A DNA stretch of 28,060 bases from an uncultured Lachnoanaerobaculum sp. (GCF_938015485.1 NZ_CALLVU010000168.1:1-28060); one strand, 5' to 3'. Shown: positions 7,512 through 17,263, counted from the stretch's first letter. Notes: a model not told the origin generated them from the letters alone. Made by a program: numbers and translations.

Positions 7512-9770
7512 TTATAAATGCCAGATATCATTATTGTATTCTGCAATAGTTCTATCTGATGAGAAGAATCCTGCTTTTGCTATATTTACAAGTGCCTTCT
7601 TTGACCAAGACATCTCGTCCTCATAGTCATTTAACATCTGCTCTTTTGTCTTTATATAATCCTTTACATCAAGGAGCGCCATAAACCAATCTTTATTTAC
7701 GATTTCCTTGTAAAGTCTGCAAAGATTTAAAGGATCTCCGATGCGGATAAGTTCTTTACTTATAATGAAGTCTACCAACTCCTCCACCTCAGGGTCATTG
7801 TTATAGATATCTGCAGAACAGTATGAACCTGTTTCATAGAGCTTTATTACATCTTCAGACTTCTTACCGAAGATATAGATATTGTCATCGCCTACAAGCT
7901 CATGAATCTCTACATTGGCACCGTCTTCCGTACCGAGTGTTACAGCTCCGTTTAACATGAACTTCATATTTCCTGTTCCTGAAGCTTCCTTTGATGCAAG
8001 TGAGATCTGCTCTGAGATATCACAAGCAGGAATAAGCTTTTCAGCCTTTGTAACATTGTAGTTTTCCACCATAACTATCTTAAGATATGGGCTTACAGCC
8101 GGATCGTTGTCCACCAACTGCTGCAGACACAAAATCAAATGAATGATGTCCTTTGCAATAGTATATGCAGGTGCAGCCTTTGCTCCGAAAATCATAGTAA
8201 TCGGACGCTTCGGTAAATGTCCCTTCTTTATCTCTTTATATTTGTAAATAGCATAGAGTGCGTTCATCTGCTGTCTCTTATACTCATGTAGACGCTTTAT
8301 CTGAATATCAAATACCGAGTTCTCGTCAATATCAATGTTCTGAGTATGCTTTAAGTACTTCTTAAGCTCGATCTTAGCATCCTTTTTGATTTCTCTAAGC
8401 TTCTTTAACACCTTCTCATCATCTTTATAAGCTAAAAGCTTTTCAAGATTTTCGGCATTATCCATATACTCAGGTCCGATAAGCTCATTTAAATACTCTG
8501 AAAGCTCATGATTGCAATGAATGAGCCATCTGCGGAATGTAATACCGTTTGTCTTGTTGTTGAACTTCTCAGGATAGATATCATAGAAATGCTTAAGCTC
8601 CGAGTTTTTCAAAATCTCCGTATGAAGAGCCGCAACACCGTTTACAGCGTAGCCGTAATGAATATCAATATGAGCCATATGTACACGGTTCTGATTGTCT
8701 ATGATATATACTCTCTCATCACTGAACTCTCTTCTTATTCTTGCATCAAGCTCATAAATAATAGGCAATAACTGTGGTACTACCTTCTCTAAATAGCTGA
8801 TTGGCCACTTCTCAAGTGCCTCGGCAAGTATTGTATGATTTGTATAAGCACAGGTCTTTCTTACAACATCGATGGCTGTATCCATGTTGAATACTTTTTG
8901 CTGTGTCAAGATACGGATAAGTTCAGGAATAACCATAGTAGGATGAGTATCATTGATCTGAACGCATACATGCTCATGGAGTCTGTAAAGATCTACACCT
9001 CTTCCTTCAGCTTCCTTTATAATCAACTGTGCCGCATTGCTTACCATAAAGTATTGCTGATAGATTCTAAGTAGATGTCCTGCCTCATCACTGTCATCCG
9101 GATATAAGAACAATGTAAGGTTCTTACCGATGTCATGTTTATCAAAATTTATACCGTCTCTGATAATAGACTCATCCACACTGTCAATATCAAAAAGATG
9201 TAGTTTGTTACATTTGCTCTGATGATATCCCGGAACATCTATATCATACATAGTAGACTTTAATGTAAAGTCTTTGAACGGAACTTCAAAGCTTACATCT
9301 GTTCTTGTAAGCCAGCTGTTGTCTGTTATCCAAGGATTCTTATCTTCATACTGCTTGTTGTCTACAAACTTTTGTAAAAATAGTCCGTCATGATAGTTTA
9401 ATCCAACACCGTCACCGTTTAATCCCAGTGTTGCAATAGAGTCAAGGAAGCATGCAGCCAAACGTCCAAGTCCACCGTTTCCAAGTGAAGGCTCCGGCTC
9501 CACTTCTTCAACTGCCGTTATATTGTGTCCGTTCTTTGCAAGTATCTCTCTTACCTCGTCAAACATTCCAAGGTTAATAAGATTGTTTGACAAAAGCTTT
9601 CCGATAAGGAACTCCGCTGATATATAGTAGAGCTTTCTGTTCCCTGTATTATGCTCCATGCCTTCCATCTTCTCTTTTGTGATTTTCAAAAGTGCTGTAT
9701 AAATTTCCGCATCTGAAGCTGCCGCAATTTCCTTGCCAAGCTTGTTCTTTAACATCTCTTCTAATGACAT
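7512..9770 (-). CDS. glgP: Glycogen/maltodextrin phosphorylase
   Basis: A 752-residue GT35 phosphorylase that releases glucose 1-phosphate from the non-reducing ends of alpha-1,4-glucans, with pyridoxal phosphate as cofactor. The cofactor lysine is Lys603, in EASGTGNMKFMLNGAVTLGT. Other family blocks are near the N-terminus (KLYYISAEFLIGK, then EPSLGNGGLGRLAACFLDS) and mid-protein (CVQINDTHPTMVIPELIR). The C-terminal motif around KRLHEYKRQQMNAL is present. The ATG at 9770 has AAGGAG upstream. The length is slightly shorter than E. coli GlgP, as is common in Clostridia. Being in the maltodextrin operon rather than beside glgA or glgC, it probably acts mainly on imported maltodextrins; glycogen as a substrate cannot be excluded. 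Confidence 0.96.
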   Translation of the reverse strand: MSLEEMLKNKLGKEIAAASDAEIYTALLKITKEKMEGMEHNTGNRKLYYISAEFLIGKLLSNNLINLGMFDEVREILAKNGHNITAVEEVEPEPSLGNGGLGRLAACFLDSIATLGLNGDGVGLNYHDGLFLQKFVDNKQYEDKNPWITDNSWLTRTDVSFEVPFKDFTLKSTMYDIDVPGYHQSKCNKLHLFDIDSVDESIIRDGINFDKHDIGKNLTLFLYPDDSDEAGHLLRIYQQYFMVSNAAQLIIKEAEGRGVDLYRLHEHVCVQINDTHPTMVIPELIRILTQQKVFNMDTAIDVVRKTCAYTNHTILAEALEKWPISYLEKVVPQLLPIIYELDARIRREFSDERVYIIDNQNRVHMAHIDIHYGYAVNGVAALHTEILKNSELKHFYDIYPEKFNNKTNGITFRRWLIHCNHELSEYLNELIGPEYMDNAENLEKLLAYKDDEKVLKKLREIKKDAKIELKKYLKHTQNIDIDENSVFDIQIKRLHEYKRQQMNALYAIYKYKEIKKGHLPKRPITMIFGAKAAPAYTIAKDIIHLILCLQQLVDNDPAVSPYLKIVMVENYNVTKAEKLIPACDISEQISLASKEASGTGNMKFMLNGAVTLGTEDGANVEIHELVGDDNIYIFGKKSEDVIKLYETGSYCSADIYNNDPEVEELVDFIISKELIRIGDPLNLCRLYKEIVNKDWFMALLDVKDYIKTKEQMLNDYEDEMSWSKKALVNIAKAGFFSSDRTIAEYNNDIWHL

Positions 9771-9791
9771 ACCTTTATTCTCCTTTTTATA

Positions 9792-11546
9792 TTAAATCCT
9801 GCGGATTAAAGTTCCGTTAGCTCCAAGTGTTTCCCCGTCAAATTCTCTTGAAAATAAAACATCTTTTCCCGAAGTTACTTTGATAGGATCATCTGAAGCA
9901 TTGATAAGAACTTCAATCCTATTTCCGTCTTCGTCAATTTTGATATATTCCACACATCTTTCATTTTCATAGTTATGTGGAAAGTGGAAATGCGGACTTC
10001 TGCACATCTTCTCATTTCGCCTTAACATTATAAGGCTTCTCATAGTAGAAATCTTTTCTACATTTTCCCTGCTGTCAATCTCACTCCACGGCATACATCT
10101 TCTGCAATCCGGATCATGTGCGCCCTCCATTGCTATTTCGGTACCGTAGTAGATACAAGGACTTCCCGGAAGTGTAAACAGGATTGCAAGCTGTTGATAG
10201 AACTTATCCAAATCGTGGAATCGGTTCATAAGCCTCTCCGTATCATGTGAGTCAAGCAGATTGAATAATACATTGTTACTCTGCTGCATATACATTGTAT
10301 AACAGCGGTTGACCATATACTCAAACTCATGCTTTTTCATTGTCTTATCAAGGAAAAAGTCATGAATTCCGCTAAGTAGAGGATAATTCATCACAGAGTC
10401 GTATTCATCTCCCTGAAGCCACTGTATTGCATCATGCCAGATTTCTCCAAGCAGATAAATATCCGGCTTTATAGCCTTTAGATGCTCTCTGATTTTTTTC
10501 AAAAACCTGTGTGATACCTCATTGCCCACATCAAAACGAATACCGTCTATATCAAACTCTCTTATCCAGTCTTCACAGATTTTACAAAAATAGTCTATGA
10601 CCTCATCATTGTTGGTGTTCAGCTTCGGCATACCGTCAGTAAATGCAAAAGTGTAATACCTCTTATCCCTTGTATCTCCCCTTTTTGCAATATCCTCCCA
10701 GTTTTCCACCATAAACCAGTCCGCATACTTTGAAGATTTACCTTTTTCAAGCACATCAAGCCATGGCTTAAATTTTCTTCCGCAGTGATTAAACACAGCA
10801 TCCACCATGATACGAATGCCCTTGTTATGAGCCTCCATGCAAAGTGCTTTCATAGTATCACTGTCTCCGAAAGAAGGATCTATCTTTGTATAATCGGTTG
10901 TATCATACTTATGATTTGATTCGGCCTCCATTATAGGATTCAGATAAATACCCGTTACTCCGAGATTTTTAAGGTAGTCAAGTTTGCTCCTGATTCCTTC
11001 TAAATTTCCGCCGAATTTCTCATGATTGGTAACACTCCCATGATTTCTCCATGGCAAAATATCATCACTATTTTTTTCCGGGGTACCGTTACAAAATCTG
11101 TCAGGGAATATCTGATACCAAATGGTGTCATTTACCCATGCAGGTGTAACATTTATATCTGACGGATTCATCCACGGCATAATAAAGCACTGCAACATCC
11201 TACCGTCCATATGGAACTGTTCCTTGGTTAAGAATCCATCTTCAAAATAGTACCAAACACTGTCATTTGTATGCAGTTCAAAAAAATACTTACATCTTTT
11301 ATATATCGGAGTAAGAGTTGTAGTCCACCATATCTGATTTGACAGACGCTTTTTATAGACCATCTCCTCTCTTTTTCCGGTCCACTTCTCATTTCCTCCA
11401 AGTATTCCGGCCTCAAACGGATCGCCGTAGTGGATAAAGACCTGCTTCACATCATATCCTGTTTTTAAATTTATAATGAGTCTGTCCTTATCAAGAGGAT
11501 AACTCATCTGTTCTGATGTTCTATGGTATACACCGGCAAATTCCAT
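9792..11546 (-). CDS. GH13 neopullulanase/cyclomaltodextrinase-type alpha-glucosidase
   Basis: A 584-residue intracellular glycoside hydrolase of the neopullulanase/maltogenic amylase/cyclomaltodextrinase group (GH13_20). An N-terminal CBM34-like beta domain (about residues 1-125) precedes the catalytic barrel. Catalytic residues are Asp339 (GIRFDVGNEV), Glu368 (LLGEIWHD) and Asp435 (LLDSHDTERL). The segment IMVDAVFNHCG is the first conserved GH13 region. No signal peptide is present, so it would hydrolyse imported maltodextrins or cyclodextrins to maltose and glucose. Its ATG overlaps the last base of the pullulanase stop codon (TAATG), which suggests translational coupling, and GAGGAG lies upstream. 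The exact product preference cannot be read from the sequence. Confidence 0.93.
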   Translation of the reverse strand: MEFAGVYHRTSEQMSYPLDKDRLIINLKTGYDVKQVFIHYGDPFEAGILGGNEKWTGKREEMVYKKRLSNQIWWTTTLTPIYKRCKYFFELHTNDSVWYYFEDGFLTKEQFHMDGRMLQCFIMPWMNPSDINVTPAWVNDTIWYQIFPDRFCNGTPEKNSDDILPWRNHGSVTNHEKFGGNLEGIRSKLDYLKNLGVTGIYLNPIMEAESNHKYDTTDYTKIDPSFGDSDTMKALCMEAHNKGIRIMVDAVFNHCGRKFKPWLDVLEKGKSSKYADWFMVENWEDIAKRGDTRDKRYYTFAFTDGMPKLNTNNDEVIDYFCKICEDWIREFDIDGIRFDVGNEVSHRFLKKIREHLKAIKPDIYLLGEIWHDAIQWLQGDEYDSVMNYPLLSGIHDFFLDKTMKKHEFEYMVNRCYTMYMQQSNNVLFNLLDSHDTERLMNRFHDLDKFYQQLAILFTLPGSPCIYYGTEIAMEGAHDPDCRRCMPWSEIDSRENVEKISTMRSLIMLRRNEKMCRSPHFHFPHNYENERCVEYIKIDEDGNRIEVLINASDDPIKVTSGKDVLFSREFDGETLGANGTLIRRI

Positions 11547-13489
11547 TATATCTCCTCTATTCTTTTCTTACCAAGTATCAATACGCTTTGTTTTCCTACT
11601 TTTATAGGAGCTTTTGCAATTATATTCTTTTTCCAAAGCATACTGTCATTGCCGTAACAAAGTACTTCAAATCCTTTGTCTAAAGACTCAACTTCAAAGT
11701 CCTTATTTGAAGCATTATAAATTACTTTAACCTGACTCCATAAAGAATCCTTATCATTGTTTACACTAAATCCCACAATCTGCTTTTTCTTCCACATATC
11801 GGTGATATGTTTATAGCTGTTTTCGGATTTATCACAAAGACCCGAAATCTCTTTTCTAAGTTCAATCAGACCTTTATAGTAGTCAACAAGGTTCTTATTC
11901 TTATATGCAAGTTCCCAGTCAAGCTTATTTACTGAGATTGGCATATTGTAGGTGTTGTCAAGTCCGCCCTTTGTTCTGCCGAATTCCTCACCGGATAAGA
12001 AAAACAAAGTACCCTGACAAGTCATATAAATTGCAGCTGCCAGTTTGTTTAATCTCATTACCTCATCTTTACCGGCGGTATCACTCAGTTTATCCCAAAG
12101 TGTCTGATTGTCATGTGCCGAAACATATGTGACTATCTGTGACGGTGCTTTCACACCTTTAAACTCTTTATTGTACTTCGGGTTACACCAAGCACTTACA
12201 CTTGAGAGTATATCATCTTCTTTTTCCATGCCGCCGTTTACAAATCCGGCTTCCTTAGGTCTCAGTGCGGAACCCTTTATAGAATCTCTTGTGTTGTCAC
12301 AAAATACTCCTATGTTTTCATCTAAAAGAGCTATATTGTCTTTGTTGGCAACTTTTTTATTATACTCCATGGCTGTGTCCGTAGCAGACCAAGGCTCACC
12401 GTAGATTATTTTTTTGCCTTTACCGTATATGATATCAAGTTCTTTTCTGATATTGTTCATCAAATCGGTGTCAAGAAGTCCCATCAAATCAAAGCGAAAT
12501 CCGTCAATATGATATTCCCTTGCCCAATAAAGTACGGACTCTAAGATATATTTTGAACACATGGCTCTTTCACTTGCCACATCATTGCCGCAGGCAGAGC
12601 CGTCGGATACTTTACCGTCACTGAATGCTCTGTAAAAATACCAAGGCAGAGTTCTTTGAAACCACGAATCAAGTGAGTATGTATGATTATATACAACATC
12701 CATAATTACGCCAAATCCGGCTTCATGGATAGATTGTATCATCTCCTTCATCTCTTTGATACGAACCTCACCGTGAAAAGCATCTGTAGCATATGAACCC
12801 TCAGGTACATTGTAGTTTACCGGGTCATATCCCCAGTTGAACTCATCGTCTTTAGTTTCATCCACAGAACCGTAATCATACATCGGCATTATTTGAATAT
12901 GTGTCACACCCAGTTCTTTAAGATAATCAAGTCCTGTAGGATGAATACCGTCATTATTTAATGTTGTATGCTTACAGGTAAAAGCTTTATAATTTCCGCG
13001 ATACTCTAAAGGAAAACCTCCCGATTTATCAAAAGAAAATTCTTTTACATGAAGCTCGTATACAACTCTTTCTTTATCATTTTTTGGCGCCTTATCATTC
13101 TCCCAATCTTTAGGGTCGGTTCTTTTTAAATTTACCGCCATACTTCTGATACCGTTGACTCCACAAGCTTTTGCATACGGGTCGGCAGTCAAGACTTCTT
13201 TTGAGTCCCTTGTAATCAAATAGTCATAGTACACTTTATGAAGTTCTTTATCGGAGTGAAAGCTCCATACTCCCTTTTCCCCTTTTTTCATAGGAATATG
13301 TTCATAAGCCTCACCGCCGTCTCCGGCTTCATAAAGGTTTAATACTACGCTATCTGCGCCCGGTGACCACAGCTTAAATGTGGTCCCGTTTTCATCACAT
13401 TCCACACCCAGGTCGTTTCCTTCATAAATATAGTTATCAAGAAACTCCTTTGATGAGTAATATTTTTTAAGCTTAATTATATTTTCCAT
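11546..13489 (-). CDS. pulA: Type I pullulanase (debranching enzyme)
   Basis: A 647-residue enzyme that hydrolyses alpha-1,6 branches. An N-terminal CBM48-like domain (GTTFKLWSPGADSVVLNLYE) precedes the GH13_14 barrel with the pullulanase signature FNWGYDPVNYNVPEGSY. Catalytic residues are Asp334 (GFRFDLMGL), Glu365 (IYGEPWSA) and Asp460 (VSAHDNQT). No signal peptide or anchor is present, unlike secreted pullulanases, so it acts in the cytoplasm on imported branched maltodextrins. The ATG at 13489 has AAGGGA upstream and follows the malG stop by two bases. The family assignment is firm; limit-dextrin versus pullulan preference is not decidable here. Confidence 0.96.
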   Translation of the reverse strand: MENIIKLKKYYSSKEFLDNYIYEGNDLGVECDENGTTFKLWSPGADSVVLNLYEAGDGGEAYEHIPMKKGEKGVWSFHSDKELHKVYYDYLITRDSKEVLTADPYAKACGVNGIRSMAVNLKRTDPKDWENDKAPKNDKERVVYELHVKEFSFDKSGGFPLEYRGNYKAFTCKHTTLNNDGIHPTGLDYLKELGVTHIQIMPMYDYGSVDETKDDEFNWGYDPVNYNVPEGSYATDAFHGEVRIKEMKEMIQSIHEAGFGVIMDVVYNHTYSLDSWFQRTLPWYFYRAFSDGKVSDGSACGNDVASERAMCSKYILESVLYWAREYHIDGFRFDLMGLLDTDLMNNIRKELDIIYGKGKKIIYGEPWSATDTAMEYNKKVANKDNIALLDENIGVFCDNTRDSIKGSALRPKEAGFVNGGMEKEDDILSSVSAWCNPKYNKEFKGVKAPSQIVTYVSAHDNQTLWDKLSDTAGKDEVMRLNKLAAAIYMTCQGTLFFLSGEEFGRTKGGLDNTYNMPISVNKLDWELAYKNKNLVDYYKGLIELRKEISGLCDKSENSYKHITDMWKKKQIVGFSVNNDKDSLWSQVKVIYNASNKDFEVESLDKGFEVLCYGNDSMLWKKNIIAKAPIKVGKQSVLILGKKRIEEI

Positions 13490-13491
13490 TA

Positions 13492-14361
13492 TTATCCCTT
13501 AACGGCACCTGAAATACCGTCTACATAGTACTTTTGCATGAATAAGAATAAGAGTGCAATAGGAATGGAGATAAGCACCGCACCTGCAGCAAAGCTTGTG
13601 TACCAGCTGTCGATATATTCTTTTTCAAGCATCTTCCAAAGTCCTATAGCTATTGTATATTGGTCAGAGTTTGCTCTGCATATAACTCTTGCAAAGATAA
13701 AGTCAAGCCATGGTCCCATAAATGATGTTAAGACAGTATATACAATAATAGGTTTACTAAGCGGTAATGTAATCTTATAAAAAATCTGCCATCTGGTACA
13801 TCCGTCCAAAAGTGCCGCCTCATCTATCGCTACAGGAATGGTATCAAAAAATCCCTTTGCTATCTGGAATCCAAGCCCTGCACCGCCTGAATAACATAGA
13901 ATAAGTGCCAATTTAATAAGATTTCCTTCTGTAAGTCCCATTGCCTTTAAAATAAAGTATACAGCAATCATTGACATAAATCCCGGGAAGAGTCCTAGTA
14001 CCATTGCCATGTTCATATAAGGCTTTCTGAGTTTAAACTTTATTCTTGAAAGGCAGTATGAAACTGCAAGTACATAAAATGCCGACAATATACATGAACA
14101 GATTGCGATAAACAAGGTGTTCATAAACATCTGCGGGAAGTTCAAAATAGTTGTATCACTGAACAACTTCGCATAGTTATCAAGTGTAAACGCCTTTGGT
14201 AAGAAGGTTGATACATATGATCCTTTTTCCGCTCTGAAACTTGTAAGGATTACCCAGAATATCGGAAAAAGCCAAACCACAGCCAATATGGCAAGAACGA
14301 TATGTACGATAGTGTTGTTTATCATTCTTTTTTTCTTTGCAGACTGAAATTGCTTTGCCAT
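13492..14361 (-). CDS. malG: Maltodextrin ABC transporter permease, MalG/MdxG type
   Basis: A 289-residue inner permease with six predicted membrane helices. The cytoplasmic EAA loop that docks the ATPase is clear: EAALLDGCTRWQIFYKITLP. The C-terminus KYYVDGISGAVKG is typical of MalG proteins. The ATG at 14361 has GGGAGG upstream, which overlaps the end of malF. It forms the membrane pore with the product of the preceding gene. No ATPase gene is in the operon, so it presumably uses a shared MsmX/MalK-type ATPase encoded elsewhere, as in many Firmicutes. Confidence 0.95.
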   Translation of the reverse strand: MAKQFQSAKKKRMINNTIVHIVLAILAVVWLFPIFWVILTSFRAEKGSYVSTFLPKAFTLDNYAKLFSDTTILNFPQMFMNTLFIAICSCILSAFYVLAVSYCLSRIKFKLRKPYMNMAMVLGLFPGFMSMIAVYFILKAMGLTEGNLIKLALILCYSGGAGLGFQIAKGFFDTIPVAIDEAALLDGCTRWQIFYKITLPLSKPIIVYTVLTSFMGPWLDFIFARVICRANSDQYTIAIGLWKMLEKEYIDSWYTSFAAGAVLISIPIALLFLFMQKYYVDGISGAVKG

Positions 14362-14363
14362 AA

Positions 14364-15743
14364 TTAGAATCCTCCCTCTTCCTTATATGATTTACTGTTT
14401 CTGTAGGTGAACAGTGCACCGATTGCCAAAATAACAAAGGTCATAATACCGATAACCGCACCGATATTGTAGTACTGCTTGTCAATTGTCAACTTATAAA
14501 GCCATGTAACCAAAAGGTCTGTCTTACCCGCTGTTGAAGAGAGGTCTGTAACAGGATCTCCTCCCGACAAGAGGTAGATAACATTGAAGTTATTGATATT
14601 ACCTGTAAATGTAACAATCAGGTAAGGTGTTGTAACATAGAGCATGTAAGGCAATGTAATCTTTGTAAATGTCTGTATTGCATTTGCTCCGTCAACTCTT
14701 GCAGCCTCATAAAGGTCCTCAGGGATATTTTGTAATACACCTGTAAGCTGAAGTAAGGTATATGGTACACCTACCCAGATATTGATAATGATAACGGTCA
14801 CTCTTGCCCAAGTAGGATCAGTAAAGAAAGGAAGACTCTTATCACTTGCTATAAGCCCTAAGTTTCTGAGAAGTACATTTACCGCACCTTCAGGCTGTAA
14901 CATTGTACGCATTATAAGAAGTGATACGAACATAGGAACCGCACATGAAAGCACGAAGCAAAATCTCCAAAATCCCTTTGCCCTTGTTCCTTTTCTGTTT
15001 ATAAGGAGTGATAAAATCATTCCGAAAATATAGTTACTGAATGTTGCAAAGAACGCCCAGATAACTGTCCATGCAAGCACCGACCAGAATGTACTTCCAA
15101 GTATACTTCCCGAGTCAAAAAGTGTCTTAAAGTTGTCAAGTCCTACCCAGTCAAAGAGCATCAGGTGATTGTCTATACGGCTGTAGTTTGTAAATGCCAT
15201 ACAGATCATAAATACTAAAGGAAGTATTGTAAACACAAATACAAATGCTGTAGGAGGTGTCATAAACAGACGATACAAATTTTCATTTAAAAGTGTCTTC
15301 AAATCCTCTGCAAAGTTATTCACAGGTTTTCCCTCTTTACGAAGACATTCTGCTTTGTATGCGCTCTTTAATGTACCTCTCCAGATAACTACCATAAGTA
15401 CTGTAATTAAAATCGCGGCTACGCCGTAAAGTAATATAAGAATGGACTGATCACCCTTTGTATAGGTATAAATCTGCTTTGCCTCATCCCATACTTCCTG
15501 CTGCTCCACACTTCCAAGTATACGAAGTCCCGCTATAAAGCCGATTCCGTTTACAAACATAAAGACAAGATATGCAATCTCTATAAAAAGATATATAAGA
15601 CCTTTGATAACCTGTCCGTTTACTATATTTCCGAATCCCATAAGGATCATGGAAAGCTTTGTTGATAGTCCGCCCTCTTTTATTGCATTGGTGCAAGTGT
15701 ATGGAGTCGGAAACTCATTAACTCTTTTTTTTAATAAACCCAT
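14364..15743 (-). CDS. malF: Maltodextrin ABC transporter permease, MalF/MdxF type
   Basis: A 459-residue permease partner of MalG. The N-terminal third contains two extra membrane segments around a loop (about residues 35-125), as in MalF proteins, followed by the six-helix permease domain. The EAA loop reads DLYEAARVDGANAIQTFTKI. The ATG at 15743 has GGGG upstream and lies 12 bases after the malE stop; its own stop is two bases before the malG start. The length is usual for Firmicutes MdxF. Confidence 0.95.
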   Translation of the reverse strand: MGLLKKRVNEFPTPYTCTNAIKEGGLSTKLSMILMGFGNIVNGQVIKGLIYLFIEIAYLVFMFVNGIGFIAGLRILGSVEQQEVWDEAKQIYTYTKGDQSILILLYGVAAILITVLMVVIWRGTLKSAYKAECLRKEGKPVNNFAEDLKTLLNENLYRLFMTPPTAFVFVFTILPLVFMICMAFTNYSRIDNHLMLFDWVGLDNFKTLFDSGSILGSTFWSVLAWTVIWAFFATFSNYIFGMILSLLINRKGTRAKGFWRFCFVLSCAVPMFVSLLIMRTMLQPEGAVNVLLRNLGLIASDKSLPFFTDPTWARVTVIIINIWVGVPYTLLQLTGVLQNIPEDLYEAARVDGANAIQTFTKITLPYMLYVTTPYLIVTFTGNINNFNVIYLLSGGDPVTDLSSTAGKTDLLVTWLYKLTIDKQYYNIGAVIGIMTFVILAIGALFTYRNSKSYKEEGGF

Positions 15744-15755
15744 AACATTTACCCC

Positions 15756-16994
15756 TTAATTTAATCCGTTACTGTTCATTGCCGCATTCATCGCTTCTGT
15801 CTGTTCTTTGGCATTATCATGTGTCACGCTCTTGTTTCTGATTCCCTTACCCATATTTTCAACAGGAGTCCAGCAGTTACTCATAGCCGCTACAAAAGGC
15901 TGAAGTACCGAAGTGTTGTTAAAAGTATCGTTCTGTGCCTCAACAAGTGCGTCTGATGCAATCTCAGGTTCTTTTAACAGCTCTGTATTACAAGGTATAA
16001 CGTTTCTAAGCTCATAGTGAGATTTCTGTGCTTCCTCACTTCCAAGGTATACAGCAAGTGCAACCGCCTGTTCCATATGCTCGCTGTGTGCATTTACGCC
16101 TATTGCTTTTGAACCTGCATATGCAAGCATCTGCTTTTGTCCACCGTTTATATTAAAGGTAGGAAGTGAAGTAACACCCATCTTATCTCCAAGTGCTTCT
16201 TTAATGGCATTGGCATCCCATGAACCTGTAAACATTGCACTCACGCTGCCGTCACGAAGTCCTGCAAGTGCCGAACCGTCAGCATCAATTTTAAAGTTCG
16301 GATTTGCTGCAAGGTCTATAATGTAGTTTGTAACATCTACAGCCTTGTCACCGGCAAAGTCAACGCCCTTTGACTCGTCGTTTTCGTTTCCGAACAATGT
16401 ACATCCATTTCCCAGATAGAATGCCGGGAGATACCATGAATTGACAAGCGGGAAAGAAACCGTACCCTTCTTTAACATTGTATCAAGATTTTTCACATCA
16501 TCATCAGAAAATACCGACTTGTCATAGAACATATACCATGTATTTGTTGTAAAAGGCACACCGTAGATTTCATTATTAACAGTCAGTGAATCCAAAAGCT
16601 CTTTTGAACTTGTTGACTCTATTTCTTCTTTGTACTTTCCGCCAAACTTTACTACAGCTTTTGCATCTATAAGATTAGTCAAATGATCGTTTGCATACAT
16701 GAACACATCCGCACTGGCATCCGGATCCTGTGACACCTGGTCTGTAGCTGTTGCCTCATCCGCAACACCGTAGACAAATGTGATATCCCACTCCGGATGT
16801 TCACTTGCAAATTTTTTGCACATTGTCTGAAGCCATTCACCGCTTTCTTTTGACTGGTCTTCAGACGGTGACCATACCATCAGTCTGACCTTTTCGGCTC
16901 CGGCGTCACTCTTACTGTTACTACAACCTGTAATACCGGCACCAAGAGTCAAAGCCATGATCCCTGCCAGAAATCTCTTAAGACTTCTTCTCAT
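15756..16994 (-). CDS. malE: Maltodextrin-binding lipoprotein, MalE/MdxE type
   Basis: A 412-residue solute-binding protein, first gene of the operon. A basic N-terminus and hydrophobic stretch lead to the lipobox ITGC, so Cys24 would be lipidated and the protein held at the outer face of the membrane. The rest fits a cluster 1 family sugar-binding protein: VRLMVWSPSEDQ near the start, then GVPFTTNTWYMFYDKSVF and a tryptophan-containing GSWDANA segment. The strong AGGAGG upstream of the ATG at 16994 fits the high expression of a binding protein. The operon promoter is directly upstream. Specificity for maltodextrins is inferred from the enzymes that follow. Confidence 0.95.
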   Translation of the reverse strand: MRRSLKRFLAGIMALTLGAGITGCSNSKSDAGAEKVRLMVWSPSEDQSKESGEWLQTMCKKFASEHPEWDITFVYGVADEATATDQVSQDPDASADVFMYANDHLTNLIDAKAVVKFGGKYKEEIESTSSKELLDSLTVNNEIYGVPFTTNTWYMFYDKSVFSDDDVKNLDTMLKKGTVSFPLVNSWYLPAFYLGNGCTLFGNENDESKGVDFAGDKAVDVTNYIIDLAANPNFKIDADGSALAGLRDGSVSAMFTGSWDANAIKEALGDKMGVTSLPTFNINGGQKQMLAYAGSKAIGVNAHSEHMEQAVALAVYLGSEEAQKSHYELRNVIPCNTELLKEPEIASDALVEAQNDTFNNTSVLQPFVAAMSNCWTPVENMGKGIRNKSVTHDNAKEQTEAMNAAMNSNGLN

Positions 16995-17018
16995 AATCTT
17001 ACTACCTCCTGATTGAAT

Positions 17019-17034
17019 TTTCGTATTGTTTCGT
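17019..17034. promoter_or_regulatory. Candidate operator: tandem TTTCGT repeats at the malE transcript start
   Basis: TTTCGT occurs at 17019-17024 and 17029-17034, exactly ten bases (one helical turn) apart. With the malE -10 at 17042-17047, transcription would start near 17035, so the repeats lie just downstream of the start. A related TTCGTT is also at 17189-17194, in the promoter of the regulator gene. No classic LacI-type palindrome was found. Regulatory function is inferred from position. Confidence 0.35.
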
Positions 17035-17041
17035 TAATGTA

Positions 17042-17070
17042 AATATATAACTTTTTTAATTTTTAGTCAA
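17042..17070 (-). promoter_or_regulatory. Promoter of the maltodextrin operon
   Basis: On the minus strand the -35 box TTGACT (17065-17070) and the -10 box TATATT (17042-17047) are separated by 17 bases. They lie 48 bases before the malE start codon. Confidence 0.75.
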
Positions 17071-17168
17071 TCAATTTTCATGTATTCTCCATGTTTTCAT
17101 AAAATCCGTTCAACATATTTTAAGGTATTTATGTAATATCCATTATTCGGTTTTCAAAGATAATTTAA

Positions 17169-17187
17169 AACATCTTATAGTGATGTT
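17169..17187. promoter_or_regulatory. Inverted repeat upstream of the LacI-family regulator promoter
   Basis: AACATC (17169-17174) and GATGTT (17182-17187) form a perfect six-base inverted repeat around a seven-base centre. It ends five bases before the -35 box of the regulator promoter. Its size fits a dimer-binding site, but the binding protein is unknown. Confidence 0.35.
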
Positions 17188-17192
17188 ATTCG

Positions 17193-17221
17193 TTGCTTTT
17201 TACAATTTTATTCTTTATAAT
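17193..17221 (+). promoter_or_regulatory. Promoter of the LacI-family regulator gene
   Basis: TTGCTT (17193-17198) and a perfect TATAAT (17216-17221) are separated by 17 bases, 42 bases before the start codon. Confidence 0.75.
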
Positions 17222-17263
17222 AGTATAAAAGTGATTCTCTTTTATGTGAAAGGATATTAAATT

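Noticed and set aside
7502..7546. Longer start for malQ
   Set aside because: It would overlap glgP and lacks family support; the ATG at 7501 has GGAG upstream and the typical MKKTGILMPVSALPS start.
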